Shown piece after piece: positions 62,947 to 64,000 of a DNA stretch of 64,000 bases (positions are counted from its first letter, which is position 1; every line of letters starts with the position of its first letter). The stretch spans positions 4,708,001-4,772,000 of the forward strand of contig NZ_PHHE01000001.1 of the NCBI RefSeq assembly GCF_002813455.1, given 5' to 3'. The notes below the pieces were generated by a model. It ran no database searches. It worked only from the letters and a program-made list of their open reading frames with translations, and had not been told where the DNA came from. Origin of the DNA: Pseudomonas baetica (GTDB lineage Bacteria; Pseudomonadota; Gammaproteobacteria; Pseudomonadales; Pseudomonadaceae). A program made the translations under genes and the position numbers.

Positions 62947-64000
62947 ATGGAACGCTCAAAATCCGGTGCGGGTCCTATGCCTCAAGTTTTACGCCCTGTA
63001 ATGCCGAATATCCGGTCTTCAAATCCAAAAGCTAGAAGTCAAACAAAAGTCTTGTCCGCTTCAGGGAGTATTGTTGCACCTGAAGACGTATCAAAATTGC
63101 CTTCGATGAAGTTTGCCACGTCAACACTGGTAAAGAAGGAAACTACACTGAAAGACGTTGACTTTGTTCCCACTCGAAAAGTCGATTCTTCAAATAAGCC
63201 ACAGCCATCGAACGCAGTTGAACCGGTTTCTCCGGCTTCTGGAAATATAATAAAGCGCTACAGTGCGGTCGAGACCGGGGTGCTCATGGCTGATATTGAA
63301 AAAATGGAAAGTGTCGCCGGAAAAATAAAGCATATACGTTACACCCACAATACCGATGTCAACGGGTTTATGGCGCTTCTGTCGACCGGCAGATTTTTAG
63401 CCACAGTCGAGCGCAACGTGAACTGGAGGCTGGATATAGACTCTCGATACGCGGGTGGTGTTACGTACATTATGAAGGCGAGTTTTTATAAGGAATACAA
63501 GAATTATTATTTTGACGATATGTATTGCAAGGGTTTCATTTTTCGTGAAATAACGGGCTTCACAAAAAAATTGGCGAAATTACAAGCTTCTGAAAGCACG
63601 ACGGGAGGTACGGAAGCAGAGGCCTGGTTGAGATACATCGAGCTATTGACTGCGCAATCTGACTTCAGGCGCTTTCAGGTTGCCGATAAGGGGTTGGATC
63701 CGGTTAAGCAAACTATCGGCAAACAATGGACGCCCGCTCAAATTGCAACTCTTAAGATTAATTCAATTATCAGTTGTGTGAATCCACAGCTTCGTATCCC
63801 TTGGGAGGATAATAAAGAAATTTCGGTAAACGATATTGATCTGGTGTTGATAACGAAAAGTGCTTTTGAGTCTATAAATGAAAGCGATCTGGCCAAGGTT
63901 TTTCAGGTATTTAAAAGCAACATTGTAAAGGACTCGGCGAAGGACAAGTTTAAACTGAGCTATAACGCTGGTTTTGCCATCAAGAGGCTCAATTTTTTTG
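62947..64000 (+). CDS. Large hypothetical protein, N-terminal part (runs off the window)
   Basis: An open frame of at least 351 residues with no stop before the window edge; AAGGGA lies eight bases before the ATG. The first 100 residues are Ser/Pro/Lys-rich and look disordered (SKSGAGPMPQVLRPVMP and so on). From about residue 100 a folded domain begins (RYSAVETGVLMADIEKM, HIRYTHNTDVNGFMALLSTGRFLA, RYAGGVTYIMKASFYKEY). No signal peptide. The GC content is low relative to the core genome. I do not recognise the family. Disordered N-termini followed by a compact domain are seen in secreted effectors, but this is speculation. Confidence 0.55.
   Translation, partial: MERSKSGAGPMPQVLRPVMPNIRSSNPKARSQTKVLSASGSIVAPEDVSKLPSMKFATSTLVKKETTLKDVDFVPTRKVDSSNKPQPSNAVEPVSPASGNIIKRYSAVETGVLMADIEKMESVAGKIKHIRYTHNTDVNGFMALLSTGRFLATVERNVNWRLDIDSRYAGGVTYIMKASFYKEYKNYYFDDMYCKGFIFREITGFTKKLAKLQASESTTGGTEAEAWLRYIELLTAQSDFRRFQVADKGLDPVKQTIGKQWTPAQIATLKINSIISCVNPQLRIPWEDNKEISVNDIDLVLITKSAFESINESDLAKVFQVFKSNIVKDSAKDKFKLSYNAGFAIKRLNFF

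Noticed and set aside
62826..63035. 69-residue frame overlapping the start of the gene at 62947
   Set aside because: It overlaps the much longer frame that has a good ribosome-binding site.

Overview
The window is chromosomal DNA of a Pseudomonas of the fluorescens group. The evidence is the gene order dapD-yffB...dapC-glnD-map / rpsB-tsf-pyrH-frr-uppS-cdsA-dxr-rseP-bamA-skp-lpxD-fabZ-lpxA-lpxB-rnhB-dnaE-accA-tilS-pyrG-kdsA-eno-ftsB-ispD, then frmA-fghA-ispF-truD-surE-pcm-nlpD-rpoS-rsmZ-fdxA-mutS. Further support comes from Pseudomonas REP sequences of the GTGGGAGCGAGC...GCTCGCGA type and a clear rsmZ small RNA.

Layout. Positions 1-888 hold the start of dapD and a Spx/ArsC-like gene on the minus strand. 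Positions 1197-13551 are an accessory type I secretion locus: a TolC-like outer-membrane protein, an ABC exporter with a degenerate C39 domain, an HlyD-type adaptor, a small membrane-anchored protein of unknown function, and a 2181-residue RTX protein. The RTX protein carries a kexin-like S8 fold (Glu where the catalytic Asp is expected), a P domain, and beta-roll repeats. An intact IS5-family element (13684-14875) lies between it and a convergent astacin-like zinc protease (14890-15618). From dapC onward the sequence is conserved housekeeping DNA. It covers lysine synthesis, nitrogen sensing, translation, UMP and CTP synthesis, undecaprenyl and phospholipid synthesis, the MEP isoprenoid pathway (dxr, ispD, ispF), outer-membrane assembly (rseP, bamA, skp), lipid A (lpxD, lpxA, lpxB), fatty-acid synthesis (fabZ, accA), DNA replication (rnhB, dnaE), tRNA modification, KDO, glycolysis and division. 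Many of these genes overlap by 4 bp and are probably translationally coupled. Formaldehyde detoxification (frmA-fghA) is inserted between ispD and ispF, with a divergent LysR regulator.

The rpoS region is altered. An IS4-family element (55610-57031) with perfect 19-bp ends and an 11-bp target duplication has split the rpoS intrinsic terminator. Downstream, rsmZ with its GacA upstream activating sequence is intact.

Upstream of mutS (after 60600) the sequence becomes AT-richer accessory DNA. It holds a decayed umuC tail, a HEPN-type Abi_2 (AbiD/AbiF-like) gene, and a long partial unknown gene that runs off the window. Immediately 5' of the abi gene and on the same strand is a compact predicted RNA gene: an extended -10 promoter, about 56 nt of nested hairpin, and eight U residues, ending 19 nt before the abi start. 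This RNA plus HEPN-protein arrangement resembles a type III-like toxin-antitoxin and defence module. It is the most interesting candidate system in the window.
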